The notes under the pieces: model-generated
Seen by the model: only the letters and a program-made list of their open reading frames with translations
The model's database searches: none
What the model was told of the DNA's origin: nothing
DNA from: Pseudorhodoferax sp. Leaf274
Lineage (GTDB): Bacteria; Pseudomonadota; Gammaproteobacteria; Burkholderiales; Burkholderiaceae_C
Assembly (NCBI RefSeq): GCF_001422445.1
Contig: NZ_LMNA01000006.1
Coordinates: 133,106 to 197,105, forward strand
Length of the DNA: 64,000 bases
Direction of reading: 5' to 3'
Made by a program: the position numbers and the translations under genes
Shown here: one piece after another, positions 35,505 to 43,792 of the stretch
How positions within the stretch are numbered: position 1 is the first letter of the stretch
Layout: the number at the start of each line of letters is the position of its first letter

Positions 35505-36470
35505 ATGCCGCGCTCCCCGCACCACCTCCCCGACCCGCCGCCAGGCCCACCGTCCACCGCCCGCCGCGCGCTGCTGCGCGCGGCCGCGGCCTGCCTGTCG
35601 CTGTCCCTGGTGCGGCCCGCCGGCGCCCAGGCCACGCCGGCCGCGTTGCTGACGCGGCCTGTGCCCTCCAGCGGCGATGCGCTGCCCGTGGTCGGCCTGG
35701 GCAGCTGGATCACCTTCAACGTGGGCGACGACCCGCAGGGCCGCGCGGCGGCCGCGGCCGTGGTGCAGGCGTTCTTCGCCGCGGGCGGCCGGCTGATCGA
35801 TTCCTCGCCCATGTACGGTTCGGCCCAGCAGGTGATCGGCCATGCCCTGGCCGGGTTGCAGCAGCCGCCGCTGTACGCGGCCGACAAGGTATGGACCCGT
35901 GGCGCGGCGCGCGGCGCCGACCAGATCGCGGCTTCGCAGGCCCACTGGCGGCTGGCGCGGCCGTTCGACCTGCTGCAGGTGCACAACCTGCTGGACTGGG
36001 AGACGCAGCTGCCGCGCCTGTTCGAGATGAAGGCCGCCGGCCGGCTGCGGCACGTGGGCATCACCACCTCCGAGGGGCGCCGCCACCGGGAGTTCGAAGC
36101 CATCATGGACCGCCACCCGCTGGACTTCGTGCAGTTCAGCTACAACCTGCTCGACCGCGAGGCCGAGCAGCGCCTGCTGCCGCTGGCGGCCGAGCGCGGC
36201 ATCGCCGTGCTGGTCAACAGGCCGTTCCGCCAGGGTGCGTTGCTGCAGCAGCTGCAGCGCCACCCGCTGCCCGGCTGGGCCGCCGAGATCGGCTGCCGCC
36301 ACTGGGCCCAGGTGGCGCTCAAGTTCGTGGTGTCGCACCCGGCCGTGACCTGCGCCATTCCCGCGACCAGCCAAGTCGCGCACCTGCGCCAGAACATGGA
36401 TGCCGCGCGCGGCCCGCTGCCCGACGCGGCCCTGCGCCGGCGCATGGCCGGGCACGTGGCGGCGCTGTAG
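35505..36470 (+). CDS. Aldo/keto reductase with Tat-like N-terminal extension
   Basis: The 321-residue AKR fold shows the catalytic tetrad D99 (LIDSSPMYG), Y104, K128 (AADKV) and H160 (QVHN). Unlike cytosolic members, it begins with an Arg-pair segment TARRALLRAAAACLSLSLV at about 18-37, followed by AGAQA, which looks like a Tat or Sec signal peptide. If exported, NADPH supply is a problem, as with some periplasmic oxidoreductases that carry their cofactor through Tat. Substrate unknown. The next gene (DUF6064) starts 8 bp downstream. Confidence 0.8.
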   Translation: MPRSPHHLPDPPPGPPSTARRALLRAAAACLSLSLVRPAGAQATPAALLTRPVPSSGDALPVVGLGSWITFNVGDDPQGRAAAAAVVQAFFAAGGRLIDSSPMYGSAQQVIGHALAGLQQPPLYAADKVWTRGAARGADQIAASQAHWRLARPFDLLQVHNLLDWETQLPRLFEMKAAGRLRHVGITTSEGRRHREFEAIMDRHPLDFVQFSYNLLDREAEQRLLPLAAERGIAVLVNRPFRQGALLQQLQRHPLPGWAAEIGCRHWAQVALKFVVSHPAVTCAIPATSQVAHLRQNMDAARGPLPDAALRRRMAGHVAAL

Positions 36471-36477
36471 GCCGCGC

Positions 36478-37161
36478 ATGTCAGAGTGGTGGACCTACCG
36501 GCTCGAGGACTTCCTCATGTTCGCGCCGGCGACCTACGAGCGCCTGTTCGCGCTCTACAACGCGCAGGTGTGGCCGGCGCAGCTGGTGGCGTTGCCGCTG
36601 GGCATCCTGGTGCTGTGGCTGCTGGCGCGCCGGCCGGCCCGCTGGCGCCTGGCCTGCGCGATCGTCGCCGCGGGCTGGCTGTGGACGGCCTGGGCCTTCC
36701 ACTGGCGGCGCTATGCCGGCATCCACAGCGCGGCGCCCTGGTTCGCCGCGGGCTTTGCGCTGCAGGCGCTGGCGCTGGCCTGGATCGCGCGGCCCGCCAG
36801 CCGCTGGCGCGTGCAGGCCGCGGCCGGCTGGCCGCGCGCCCTTGGGCTCGGCCTGCTGGCCTGCGCCGTGCTGCTGCAGCCGGTGGCCGAACTGCTGCCG
36901 CAGCGCCCCTGGCAGCAGGCGGCGCTGTTCGGCCTCACACCCGACGCCACGGCCGTCGGCACGCTGGGCCTGCTGGTGCTGCTGCAGCGCCCGGGCCCGG
37001 CGCCCTGGCAGGCCGCGGCCTGGCTGGGGCCGCTGCTGTGGTGCGCCGCCAGCGCAGCCACGCTGTGGACGCTGGCCATGCCGGCCTGGTGGTGGCTGGC
37101 CGGCGCGCCGGTGCTGGCCCTGGTGGCTGCGGCCGGCAGGAACACGGCCGGCCTGCGGTAG
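36478..37161 (+). CDS. DUF6064-type integral membrane protein
   Basis: The 227-residue protein starts MSEWWTYRLEDFLMFAPATYERLFALYNAQVWP and contains six to seven Trp/Leu/Ala-rich helices spanning nearly the whole length, with HWRRYAGIHSAAPWF between helices 2 and 3. The N-terminal pattern fits the DUF6064 family, whose function is unknown. It is translationally close to the aldo/keto reductase (8 bp) and lies 49 bp before the ThDP enzyme gene. Confidence 0.68.
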   Translation: MSEWWTYRLEDFLMFAPATYERLFALYNAQVWPAQLVALPLGILVLWLLARRPARWRLACAIVAAGWLWTAWAFHWRRYAGIHSAAPWFAAGFALQALALAWIARPASRWRVQAAAGWPRALGLGLLACAVLLQPVAELLPQRPWQQAALFGLTPDATAVGTLGLLVLLQRPGPAPWQAAAWLGPLLWCAASAATLWTLAMPAWWWLAGAPVLALVAAAGRNTAGLR

Positions 37162-37210
37162 ATTGCCCCGCCTGCGGCCTGCCGGCCGCGCCCTCTCCTG
37201 CAAGGAACCC

Positions 37211-38854
37211 ATGCTCGGCTCCCAACTCGTCGTCCGCGCGCTCGCGCGCCAGGGCGTCACCACCGTCTTCAGCCTGTCGGGCAACCAGATCATGCCGGTC
37301 TACGATGCCTGCATCGACGCCGGCATCCGCATCGTCCACGTGCGCCACGAGGCCGCGGCCGTCTTCATGGCCGATGCCTGGGCCCAGGTCACGGGCGGTG
37401 TCGGCGTGGCCCTGCTGACGGCCGGCCCCGGCCTGGCCAATGGCGTCGCGCCGCTGATGTCGGCGCTGCACGCCGAAAGCCCGGTGCTGCTGCTGTCCGG
37501 CGACGCGCCGCTGGCCGAGGACGGCCTGGGCGCGTTCCAGGCGCTCGACCAGCCCGGCATGACGCGCCCCGTGACCAAGGCCGCGCGCCGCGTGGGCACG
37601 CTGGACGAACTGGCCGGCGCCGTCGACGGCGCCATCGCCCTGGCGCTGGCCCCGCGCCGCGGGCCGGTGCACCTGGCGCTGCCGTTCGACCTGCTGACGG
37701 CCGACAGCGGGCTGGCCGACCTGCCGCCCCTGCCCGCGGCCGCACCGCCCCCCAACGCCGACGCCGCCACCGTCGGCACGCTGGCCACGCTGCTGGCCCA
37801 GGCACGCAGCCCGCTCGTGCTGGCCGGCCCGGACGCCGCGCGCGCGCACCGGCATGCGGCCTGGCTCGCGCGTGGCGAACGCCTGGCCGCGCCGGTGCTC
37901 TGCCTGGAAAGCCCGCGCGGCCTGCGCGACCCCTCGCTGGGCGCCGCCGCCCAATGCCTGGCCGGCGCCGACCTGCTGGTGCTGGCCGGCAAGCCGCTGG
38001 ACTTCACGCTGGGGTTCGGGCGCACCAGCGTGTTCGGGCCGCAGGCCCGCGTGGCCGTGCTCGACCCGGACCCGGCCCTGGTCGAGCGCGCCCGCCACCT
38101 GCTCGGCGAACGGCTGGCGCTGGCCTGCGTGTGCGAGCCCGGTGCCGCGCTCGACGCGGCGGCCGACCGTGCCGAACGCACCGCCCCCGCGCCCGAACGC
38201 AGCGCCTGGCTGCGCCAGGTGGCGGCCGCGCGGGCCACGCGCGTGCAGGCCGGGCACCCCACCGCCGCCGACGCGCGCATCGGCTCGCGCGCGCTGTGCG
38301 AAGAAGTGCAGCGCTTCCTCGCCACCGCGCACGAACCCATCGTGGTCTGCGACGGCGGCGAGTTCGGCCAGTGGGCCCAGGCCTTCTGCACGGCCGGCGT
38401 GCGCATCGTCAACGGCGTGGCAGGCGCGATCGGCGGCGGGCTGTGCCAGGCCATCGCCGCCAAGATCGCGCGGCCCGAGGCAACGGTGGTGGTGCTGATG
38501 GGCGACGGCACGGCCGGCTTTCATCTCATGGAGCTGGACACGGCCGTGCGCGCGTCCGCCCCGGTCATCGCGGTGATCGGCAACGACCTGCGCTGGAACG
38601 CCGAGCACCAGATCCAGCTGCGCAGCTACGGGCCCGGGCGCCTGGTCGGCTGCCAGCTGGCCGACAGCGCGCGCTACCACGCGGTGGCGCAGGCGCTGGG
38701 CGGCTTCGGGCTGGCGGTGCGGGAGGCCGGCGAGATCGCAGGCGCCCTGCGCCAGGCCCTGGCCAGCGGGCTTCCCGCCTGCATCGACGTGGCCATCGAC
38801 GGCCAGCCGGCGCCGGTGTTCGGCGCGCTGGCCGGCCAAGCCACGGGCCATTGA
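37211..38854 (+). CDS. Thiamine-diphosphate-dependent enzyme (acetolactate synthase-like)
   Basis: The 547-residue protein has the three-domain ThDP-enzyme plan. The catalytic glutamate E47 lies in VRHEAAAVFMADAWAQV, and the ThDP/Mg motif GDGTAGF...GND is near 434-462. It lacks the FAD-binding [11 protein letters not shown] signature and the Q/W-rich segment of biosynthetic AHAS, so it is not simply another IlvB. Related proteins include oxalyl-CoA decarboxylase-like, benzoylformate-like and sulfopyruvate-like decarboxylases. The reaction is unknown. AAGGA lies 6 nt before the ATG. Confidence 0.75.
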   Translation: MLGSQLVVRALARQGVTTVFSLSGNQIMPVYDACIDAGIRIVHVRHEAAAVFMADAWAQVTGGVGVALLTAGPGLANGVAPLMSALHAESPVLLLSGDAPLAEDGLGAFQALDQPGMTRPVTKAARRVGTLDELAGAVDGAIALALAPRRGPVHLALPFDLLTADSGLADLPPLPAAAPPPNADAATVGTLATLLAQARSPLVLAGPDAARAHRHAAWLARGERLAAPVLCLESPRGLRDPSLGAAAQCLAGADLLVLAGKPLDFTLGFGRTSVFGPQARVAVLDPDPALVERARHLLGERLALACVCEPGAALDAAADRAERTAPAPERSAWLRQVAAARATRVQAGHPTAADARIGSRALCEEVQRFLATAHEPIVVCDGGEFGQWAQAFCTAGVRIVNGVAGAIGGGLCQAIAAKIARPEATVVVLMGDGTAGFHLMELDTAVRASAPVIAVIGNDLRWNAEHQIQLRSYGPGRLVGCQLADSARYHAVAQALGGFGLAVREAGEIAGALRQALASGLPACIDVAIDGQPAPVFGALAGQATGH

Positions 38855-38855
38855 G

Positions 38856-39290
38856 ATGGGCATGCACATCCGCCCCTATCGCGAAGCCGACGAAGCCGCC
38901 GTCGTCTCGCTCTGGCAGGCCTGCGGCCTGACCCGCCCCTGGAACGACCCGCACAAGGACATCGCGCGCAAGCTCACGGTGCAGCGCGAGCTGTTCCTCG
39001 TGGGCGAACTGGAAGGTTGCATCGTCGCCAGCGTGATGGCCGGCTTCGACGGCCACCGCGGCTGGGTCAACTACCTGGCCGTGGCGCCGCAGCTGCAAGG
39101 CCAGGGGCACGGCGCGGCGCTGATGCAGCGGATCGAGGAGCGCTTCCTCGCGCTGGGCTGCCCCAAGGTGAGCCTGCTCGTGCGCTCGACCAACAGCGCC
39201 GTGCTGGCGTTCTACCGCCGGCTGGGCTATGCGGTGGACGACGCCGTGCCGCTGGGCAAGCGGCTGATCCCCGACGCGCCTGCGCCCTGA
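38856..39290 (+). CDS. ypeA: GNAT-family acetyltransferase YpeA
   Basis: The 144-residue protein aligns by eye with E. coli YpeA along its whole length (LRPWNDP-type segment TRPWNDPHKDIARKL, GFDGHRGWVNYLAV, GCPKVSLLV, YRRLGY, LGKRLI). It has the GNAT acetyl-CoA loop QLQGQGHGAAL. The biological substrate of YpeA is not established. Two bases separate it from the ThDP enzyme gene, so they are co-transcribed. Confidence 0.88.
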   Translation: MGMHIRPYREADEAAVVSLWQACGLTRPWNDPHKDIARKLTVQRELFLVGELEGCIVASVMAGFDGHRGWVNYLAVAPQLQGQGHGAALMQRIEERFLALGCPKVSLLVRSTNSAVLAFYRRLGYAVDDAVPLGKRLIPDAPAP

Positions 39291-39309
39291 GCCCCGCCAT
39301 GGCCCGGGG

Positions 39310-39315
39310 CACAAT
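39310..39315 (+). promoter_or_regulatory. -10-like CACAAT 9 nt before the EamA start
   Basis: CACAAT is followed by nine G/C bases and the ATG at 39325, with no Shine-Dalgarno sequence. This is compatible with a leaderless or very short leader message. Confidence 0.3.
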
Positions 39316-39324
39316 CCGCGCCCC

Positions 39325-40239
39325 ATGCCCGCGCCCGCCCTGCTGCCCCGCCCCACCGCCCTGCTGCTGCTGTCGGCCATTGCCTGCTGCTTCGCCGGCA
39401 ACCACGTGGCCGCGCGGCTCGCGTTCGACGACGGCGCCGGCGTGCTGACGGCCGTGTTGTGCCGCGCGGGCACCGCGCTCGTGGTGCTGGGGGCCTTGGT
39501 CGCCTGGCGGCGCGAACGCCTGGCGCTGCCGGCGGGCACGCGCGGCTGGCAGCTGCTGCTGGGCCTGCTGATCGCGGTGCAGAGCCTGTGCCTCTACTCG
39601 GCCGTGGCCCGCATCCCGGTGGCGCTGGCGCTGCTGCTGGGCAACACCTTCCCGGTGCTGCTGGCGCTGCTCACCTGGGCCTGCGGCGGCCCGGCACCGA
39701 CGCGCCGCGCCAGCCTGGTCATGGGCGTGGTGCTGGCCGGCCTGCTGCTGGCCCTGAACGTGCCGGCGCGGCTGCAAGAGGCCCGTGCGGGCACCGGCGG
39801 CATCGCCTGGGGGGCCGGCGTGGCCTTCGCGCTGACGGCGGCCTCGGTGTTCGCCTGCGCGCTGTGGGTCACCGACCGCAAGCTCGCCGCGCTGCCGGGC
39901 ACGGTGCGCAGCTTCTACACCATGCTCACGGTCTGCAGCAGCCTGGCCATCGCCGGCGCGGGGGGCGCCGTGCCGGGCGGCATGGCCTGGCCGCAGCACG
40001 GCCAGGGCTGGGCCGGCCTGGCCGTGCTGATGCTGCTGTACACCGCCGGTTTCACGCTGTTGTTCGTGACCGTGCCGCGGCTGGACATGGCACGCAACGC
40101 GCCCATGATGAACGTGGAGCCCATCGCCACGCTGTTCATCGGCTGGGCCGTGCTGGGCCAGTGGCTGGCGCCGATCCAGCTCGCCGGCACGGCGGTGGTG
40201 CTGGCCGGCATCGTGCTGCTCTCGCGCGGTCGGCGTTGA
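39325..40239 (+). CDS. EamA/DMT-superfamily transporter
   Basis: The 304-residue protein has about ten transmembrane helices arranged as two five-helix EamA repeats (roughly 8-135 and 155-300). The second repeat ends VEPIATLFIGWAVLGQWLAPIQLAGTAVVLAGIVLL, the usual EamA C-terminal helix pair. These carriers export or import small metabolites such as amino acids. The ATG seems near-leaderless. Confidence 0.85.
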   Translation: MPAPALLPRPTALLLLSAIACCFAGNHVAARLAFDDGAGVLTAVLCRAGTALVVLGALVAWRRERLALPAGTRGWQLLLGLLIAVQSLCLYSAVARIPVALALLLGNTFPVLLALLTWACGGPAPTRRASLVMGVVLAGLLLALNVPARLQEARAGTGGIAWGAGVAFALTAASVFACALWVTDRKLAALPGTVRSFYTMLTVCSSLAIAGAGGAVPGGMAWPQHGQGWAGLAVLMLLYTAGFTLLFVTVPRLDMARNAPMMNVEPIATLFIGWAVLGQWLAPIQLAGTAVVLAGIVLLSRGRR

Positions 40240-40282
40240 CCGACAGCGCGCGGCGGCCGGACAGGGCAAGATCGGCGCGTCC

Positions 40283-41905
40283 ATGCAGCAAGCACCGCCA
40301 TCCGCCAGCGGCATCCACACCGAGCCCGCCAGCCGCCATGCCGCGGCCGAACGCCACCCGCCGCCGGACACGCATTCGCCGGCCGACCGCTACGAAGAAC
40401 TGTTCGTGGCGGTGCAGCGCGAGGCCGTGTTCGCCGACAGCAAGACCTTTCCCGACTGCGCACCGCGGGGCGCGCCGCAGCAGATCCTCGCGGCCTACCG
40501 GCAGGCCTGCGCCGCGCCGGGCTTCGACCTGCGCGCCTTCGTCGCCGCGCATTTCACGCCGCAACGGCCGGCACTGGCTGGCCCGGACCATGCGCCGGCA
40601 CGGGCCGGCGAGGCCCAGGCGCCGACGGAGGACCTGCGCGGCCACATCGACGGGCTGTGGGACGCGCTCACGCGCCACCCCGACCAGCACCCGCACCGCG
40701 GCTCGCTGCTGGCCCTGCCGCACCCTTATGTGGTGCCGGGCGGGCGCTTCGTCGAGATGTACTACTGGGATTCGTACTTCACCATGCTGGGCCTGGCGGC
40801 CAGCGGCCACACGCAGCTGCTGCATGCGATGACCGACAACTTCGCCTACCTGATCGACCGCTTCGGCCACGTGCCCAACGGCACGCGCACCTACTACCTG
40901 AGCCGCTCGCAGCCGCCGCTGTTCGCCTGCATGGCAGAACTCTGCGAGGGCTGCGGCGGCCAGGGCGCGCTGCGCTACCTGCCCCAGCTGCTGCGCGAGC
41001 ATGCCTTCTGGATGGACGGCGCCGCGGCGCTGGCGCCGGGCCAGGCGCACCGGCGCGTGGTGCGCCTGTCCGATGGCGCGCTGCTCAACCGCTACTGGGA
41101 CGACCGCGACCAGCCGCGCGAGGAGGCCTGGCGCGAGGACGTGGCCACCGCCGCGGCCGCGCCGCAGCGCCCGGCGGGCGAGGTGTTCCGCGACCTGCGC
41201 GCCGCCGCCGAATCGGGCTGGGACTTCAGCAGCCGCTGGCTGGGCGCGCCGCCGCCAGGCAGCGACCGGCTGCAGGCCCTGGCCACCATCCGCACCACGC
41301 GGATCCTGCCGGTGGACCTCAACGCGCTGCTGCACAAGCTGGAGAGCCGCATCGCGCAGCTGGCGGCGCAGGCCGGCGACGCCGCCACCGCGCGCCGCCA
41401 CCAGGCGCTGGCCGATGCGCGCCACGCGGCCATGGACCGCTGGCTCTGGAACGAGCAGGCCGGTGCCTGGCTCGACCTGGACTGGCCCGAAGAAACACCG
41501 CGCACCGCATTGCACGCGGCCACCGCCACGCCGCTGTTCACGCACACCGCCAGCCCCGCGCAGGCACGGCGCCTGGCCGACACGCTGGCGCACAGCCTGC
41601 TCGTGGCCGGCGGCCTGGCCACCACCGAGCGGCAAAGCGCCGAGCAGTGGGACCGGCCGAACGGCTGGGCGCCGCTGCAGTGGATGGCGGTGCAGGGGCT
41701 GGCCGCCTACGGCTGCGAGCGACTGGCCGGCGAGATCCGCGCGCGCTGGCTGCGCACCGTGGAGGCGGTCTACCGGCGCGAGCACCGGCTCGTGGAGAAG
41801 TACGCACTGCACGCGCATCCGCAGGCCCGCGGCGGCAGCGGCGGCGAGTACCCGCTGCAGGACGGCTTCGGCTGGACCAACGGCGTCACGCGCCAGTGGC
41901 TCTGA
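40283..41905 (+). CDS. treF: Cytosolic alpha,alpha-trehalase, glycoside hydrolase family 37
   Basis: The 540-residue enzyme hydrolyses trehalose to two glucose molecules. Trehalase signature 1 is PGGRFVEMYYWDSYF (152-166) and signature 2 is QWDRPNGWAP (455-464). The catalytic acid and base correspond to D314 (SGWDFSSRW) and E522 (GGEYPLQDGFGWTNGV). There is no signal peptide and the N-terminus is hydrophilic (QQAPPSASG), so the enzyme is cytoplasmic like TreF rather than periplasmic TreA. It likely serves osmoprotectant turnover. No trehalose synthesis gene lies nearby. Confidence 0.92.
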   Translation: MQQAPPSASGIHTEPASRHAAAERHPPPDTHSPADRYEELFVAVQREAVFADSKTFPDCAPRGAPQQILAAYRQACAAPGFDLRAFVAAHFTPQRPALAGPDHAPARAGEAQAPTEDLRGHIDGLWDALTRHPDQHPHRGSLLALPHPYVVPGGRFVEMYYWDSYFTMLGLAASGHTQLLHAMTDNFAYLIDRFGHVPNGTRTYYLSRSQPPLFACMAELCEGCGGQGALRYLPQLLREHAFWMDGAAALAPGQAHRRVVRLSDGALLNRYWDDRDQPREEAWREDVATAAAAPQRPAGEVFRDLRAAAESGWDFSSRWLGAPPPGSDRLQALATIRTTRILPVDLNALLHKLESRIAQLAAQAGDAATARRHQALADARHAAMDRWLWNEQAGAWLDLDWPEETPRTALHAATATPLFTHTASPAQARRLADTLAHSLLVAGGLATTERQSAEQWDRPNGWAPLQWMAVQGLAAYGCERLAGEIRARWLRTVEAVYRREHRLVEKYALHAHPQARGGSGGEYPLQDGFGWTNGVTRQWL

Positions 41906-41922
41906 GCGGTTGCCGGGCCGGC

Positions 41923-41928
41923 TACGAT
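41923..41928 (+). promoter_or_regulatory. -10-like TACGAT 8 nt before the NYN gene
   Basis: TACGAT is followed by CGCCCCCC and ATG. There is no ribosome-binding site, so translation from a nearly leaderless transcript is suggested. Confidence 0.35.
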
Positions 41929-41936
41929 CGCCCCCC

Positions 41937-42497
41937 ATGCCGCACGACCAAGACACGCCCCGCGTCGCCCTGTACTGGGATTTCGAGAATCTGCACGCGG
42001 GCCTGGTGGAGGCGCGCTCCGGCGAAGGCCACTATGCCAGGCCCGATGTGCGCTTCAGGCTGCAGGAGCCGCTGGTGGATGTGGCGGCGGTCACCGCGGC
42101 CGCGGCCGCGCAGGGCCCGCTGGCGATCCACCGCGCCTACTGCAACTGGCAGTTCTTCAGCCGCTACCGCGACGCGCTGATGCAGGCCGGCATCGACCTC
42201 GTGCAGATGTTCCCGCCCGGCGGCGCGGCCAAGAACGGCGCCGACATCCGGCTGAGCCTGGACGCGATGGAAGACCTCGCGCGCTTTCCCCACATCCGCA
42301 CCGTGGTGGTGGTGGGCGGCGACAGCGACTTCCTGCCGCTGGCACAGAAGATCCACGCCGCCGGCCGCCGGCTGGTCGGCGTGGGCACGCGGCCCAACAC
42401 CAACCGGCACTGGGCCAGCAGCTGCGACGCCTTCCTCTGGTACGAAGACCTGGCCGGCGACGGCACGCCCGCGGCGCCGGAAGCCCCGGCCTGCTGA
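41937..42497 (+). CDS. NYN-domain (PIN-like) putative RNase
   Basis: The 186-residue protein has the NYN/LabA fold. Metal-binding acids are D15 (LYWDFENLH), D103 (KNGADIRLSLDAMED) and D129/D131 (VVGGDSDFLPLAQKIH). Such proteins are predicted ribonucleases related to PIN domains and often act in RNA processing or decay. There is no partner domain. It stands just before the molybdenum cofactor genes but is probably unrelated to them. Confidence 0.87.
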   Translation: MPHDQDTPRVALYWDFENLHAGLVEARSGEGHYARPDVRFRLQEPLVDVAAVTAAAAAQGPLAIHRAYCNWQFFSRYRDALMQAGIDLVQMFPPGGAAKNGADIRLSLDAMEDLARFPHIRTVVVVGGDSDFLPLAQKIHAAGRRLVGVGTRPNTNRHWASSCDAFLWYEDLAGDGTPAAPEAPAC

Positions 42498-42531
42498 GGG
42501 CCGCGCCCACCAGCGGCGAGAACGCCACTCC

Positions 42532-42537
42532 TATACT
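42532..42537 (+). promoter_or_regulatory. -10-like TATACT 7 nt before the moeA start
   Basis: TATACT, a good -10 hexamer, ends seven bases before the ATG at 42545. The expected transcription start coincides with the start codon, implying a leaderless moeA transcript; a weak GGA lies between them. Confidence 0.4.
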
Positions 42538-42544
42538 GGAATCG

Positions 42545-43792
42545 ATGCACCAGCCTGCCCCCATGGCCCCCACCGACGTGCGCATGCGCGGCTTCACGCA
42601 GCGCACCGAGGTGCAGGCGGCCATCGCGTGGATCGACGCGCACACGCCCTGCCTGCCCGCTGAATCCGTGGCGCTCGAAGACGCCACCGGGCGGGTGCTC
42701 GTGCAGGACGTCGTCGCCCCCATCGACGTGCCCGAGTTCGACCGCGCAGCCATGGACGGCTATGCGCTGCGCGGCGGCGAGACCACGGGCGCCGGCGCGT
42801 ACAACCCGCTGGAGTTCGCCGTGGTGGGCCAGGCCTCGCCCGGCCGGCCGTTCGACGGGCCGGTGCCGGTGGGCTGCGCCATCCGCATCATGACCGGCGC
42901 GCCGGTGCCCGCGGGGCTGGACGCCGTGCTGCCCGCCGAGTACGCGAGCGAGACCGCCGGGCGCGTGGCCATCGCGCAGCCGGTGGCGCCAGGGCAGCAC
43001 GTGGGCCGCATGGGCGAGGACATCGCCCGCGGCAGCACGGTGCTCGCCGCGGGCCGGCGGCTGCGGCCGCAGGACACGGGCCTCGCCGCCTCGCTGGGCT
43101 TGGCGCAGGTGCAGGCGGTGCGCCAGCCGCGCGTGCGGCTGCTCGTCACGGGCAACGAGGTGCGCGCGCCCGGCCAGGCCAAGGGCCCGCACGAGATCTA
43201 CGACGCGAACTCCATGACGCTGCGGGGCCTGGTGGCGCGCGATGGCGGCCTGCTCGAGTCGCACCAGCGGCTGGGCGACGACGCGCAGCAGATCGCGCAG
43301 GCCATGGCCGCGCCCGGCGCCGATGTGGTGCTGGTCTCGGGCGGCTCCAGCGTCGGCGCCGAAGACCATGCGCCGCGCCTGCTCGCCAGCCTGGGCGAGC
43401 TGGCGATCCACGGCATCGCGATGCGCCCCTCCAGCCCGGCCGGCATGGGCCGCATCGGCGGGGCGCTGTCGTTCCTGCTGCCGGGCAACCCGGTGTCCTG
43501 CCTGTGCGCCTACGACTTCTTCGCCGGACGTGCGATCCGCCGCATCGGCGGCCGGCCGGGCGACTGGCCCTACCGCGCCGTGCAGGCCCTGCTCGCGCGC
43601 AAGATCGTCTCGCAGGTCGGCCGCGTCGACTACGTGCGCGTGCGCATCGGCAGCGACGGCGTGGAGCCCATCGCGCTGTCGGGCGCCTCGGTGCTGAGCT
43701 CGACGACGCGGGCCGACGGCTTCGTCGTCGTGCCCGCCGAGAGCGAAGGCCAGGCCCCTGGCACCGAAGTGACGGTGCACCTCTACGCATGA
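42545..43792 (+). CDS. moeA: Molybdopterin molybdenumtransferase MoeA (first of two tandem genes)
   Basis: The 415-residue protein inserts molybdate (or tungstate) into adenylated molybdopterin. The MoeA signature regions are present: DVVAPIDVPEFDRAAMDGYAL, GTITGAPVP-like RIMTGAPVPAGLDAVLPAE, LLVTGNEV, the phosphate-loop SGGSSVGAEDHAP and LPGNPVSCLCAYDFF. It overlaps the next MoeA-like gene by 4 nt (ATGA), so translation is coupled. Its position before TupA, MobA and formate dehydrogenase genes indicates cofactor supply for that enzyme. A start at residue 7 is possible if the transcript starts later. Confidence 0.92.
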   Translation: MHQPAPMAPTDVRMRGFTQRTEVQAAIAWIDAHTPCLPAESVALEDATGRVLVQDVVAPIDVPEFDRAAMDGYALRGGETTGAGAYNPLEFAVVGQASPGRPFDGPVPVGCAIRIMTGAPVPAGLDAVLPAEYASETAGRVAIAQPVAPGQHVGRMGEDIARGSTVLAAGRRLRPQDTGLAASLGLAQVQAVRQPRVRLLVTGNEVRAPGQAKGPHEIYDANSMTLRGLVARDGGLLESHQRLGDDAQQIAQAMAAPGADVVLVSGGSSVGAEDHAPRLLASLGELAIHGIAMRPSSPAGMGRIGGALSFLLPGNPVSCLCAYDFFAGRAIRRIGGRPGDWPYRAVQALLARKIVSQVGRVDYVRVRIGSDGVEPIALSGASVLSSTTRADGFVVVPAESEGQAPGTEVTVHLYA

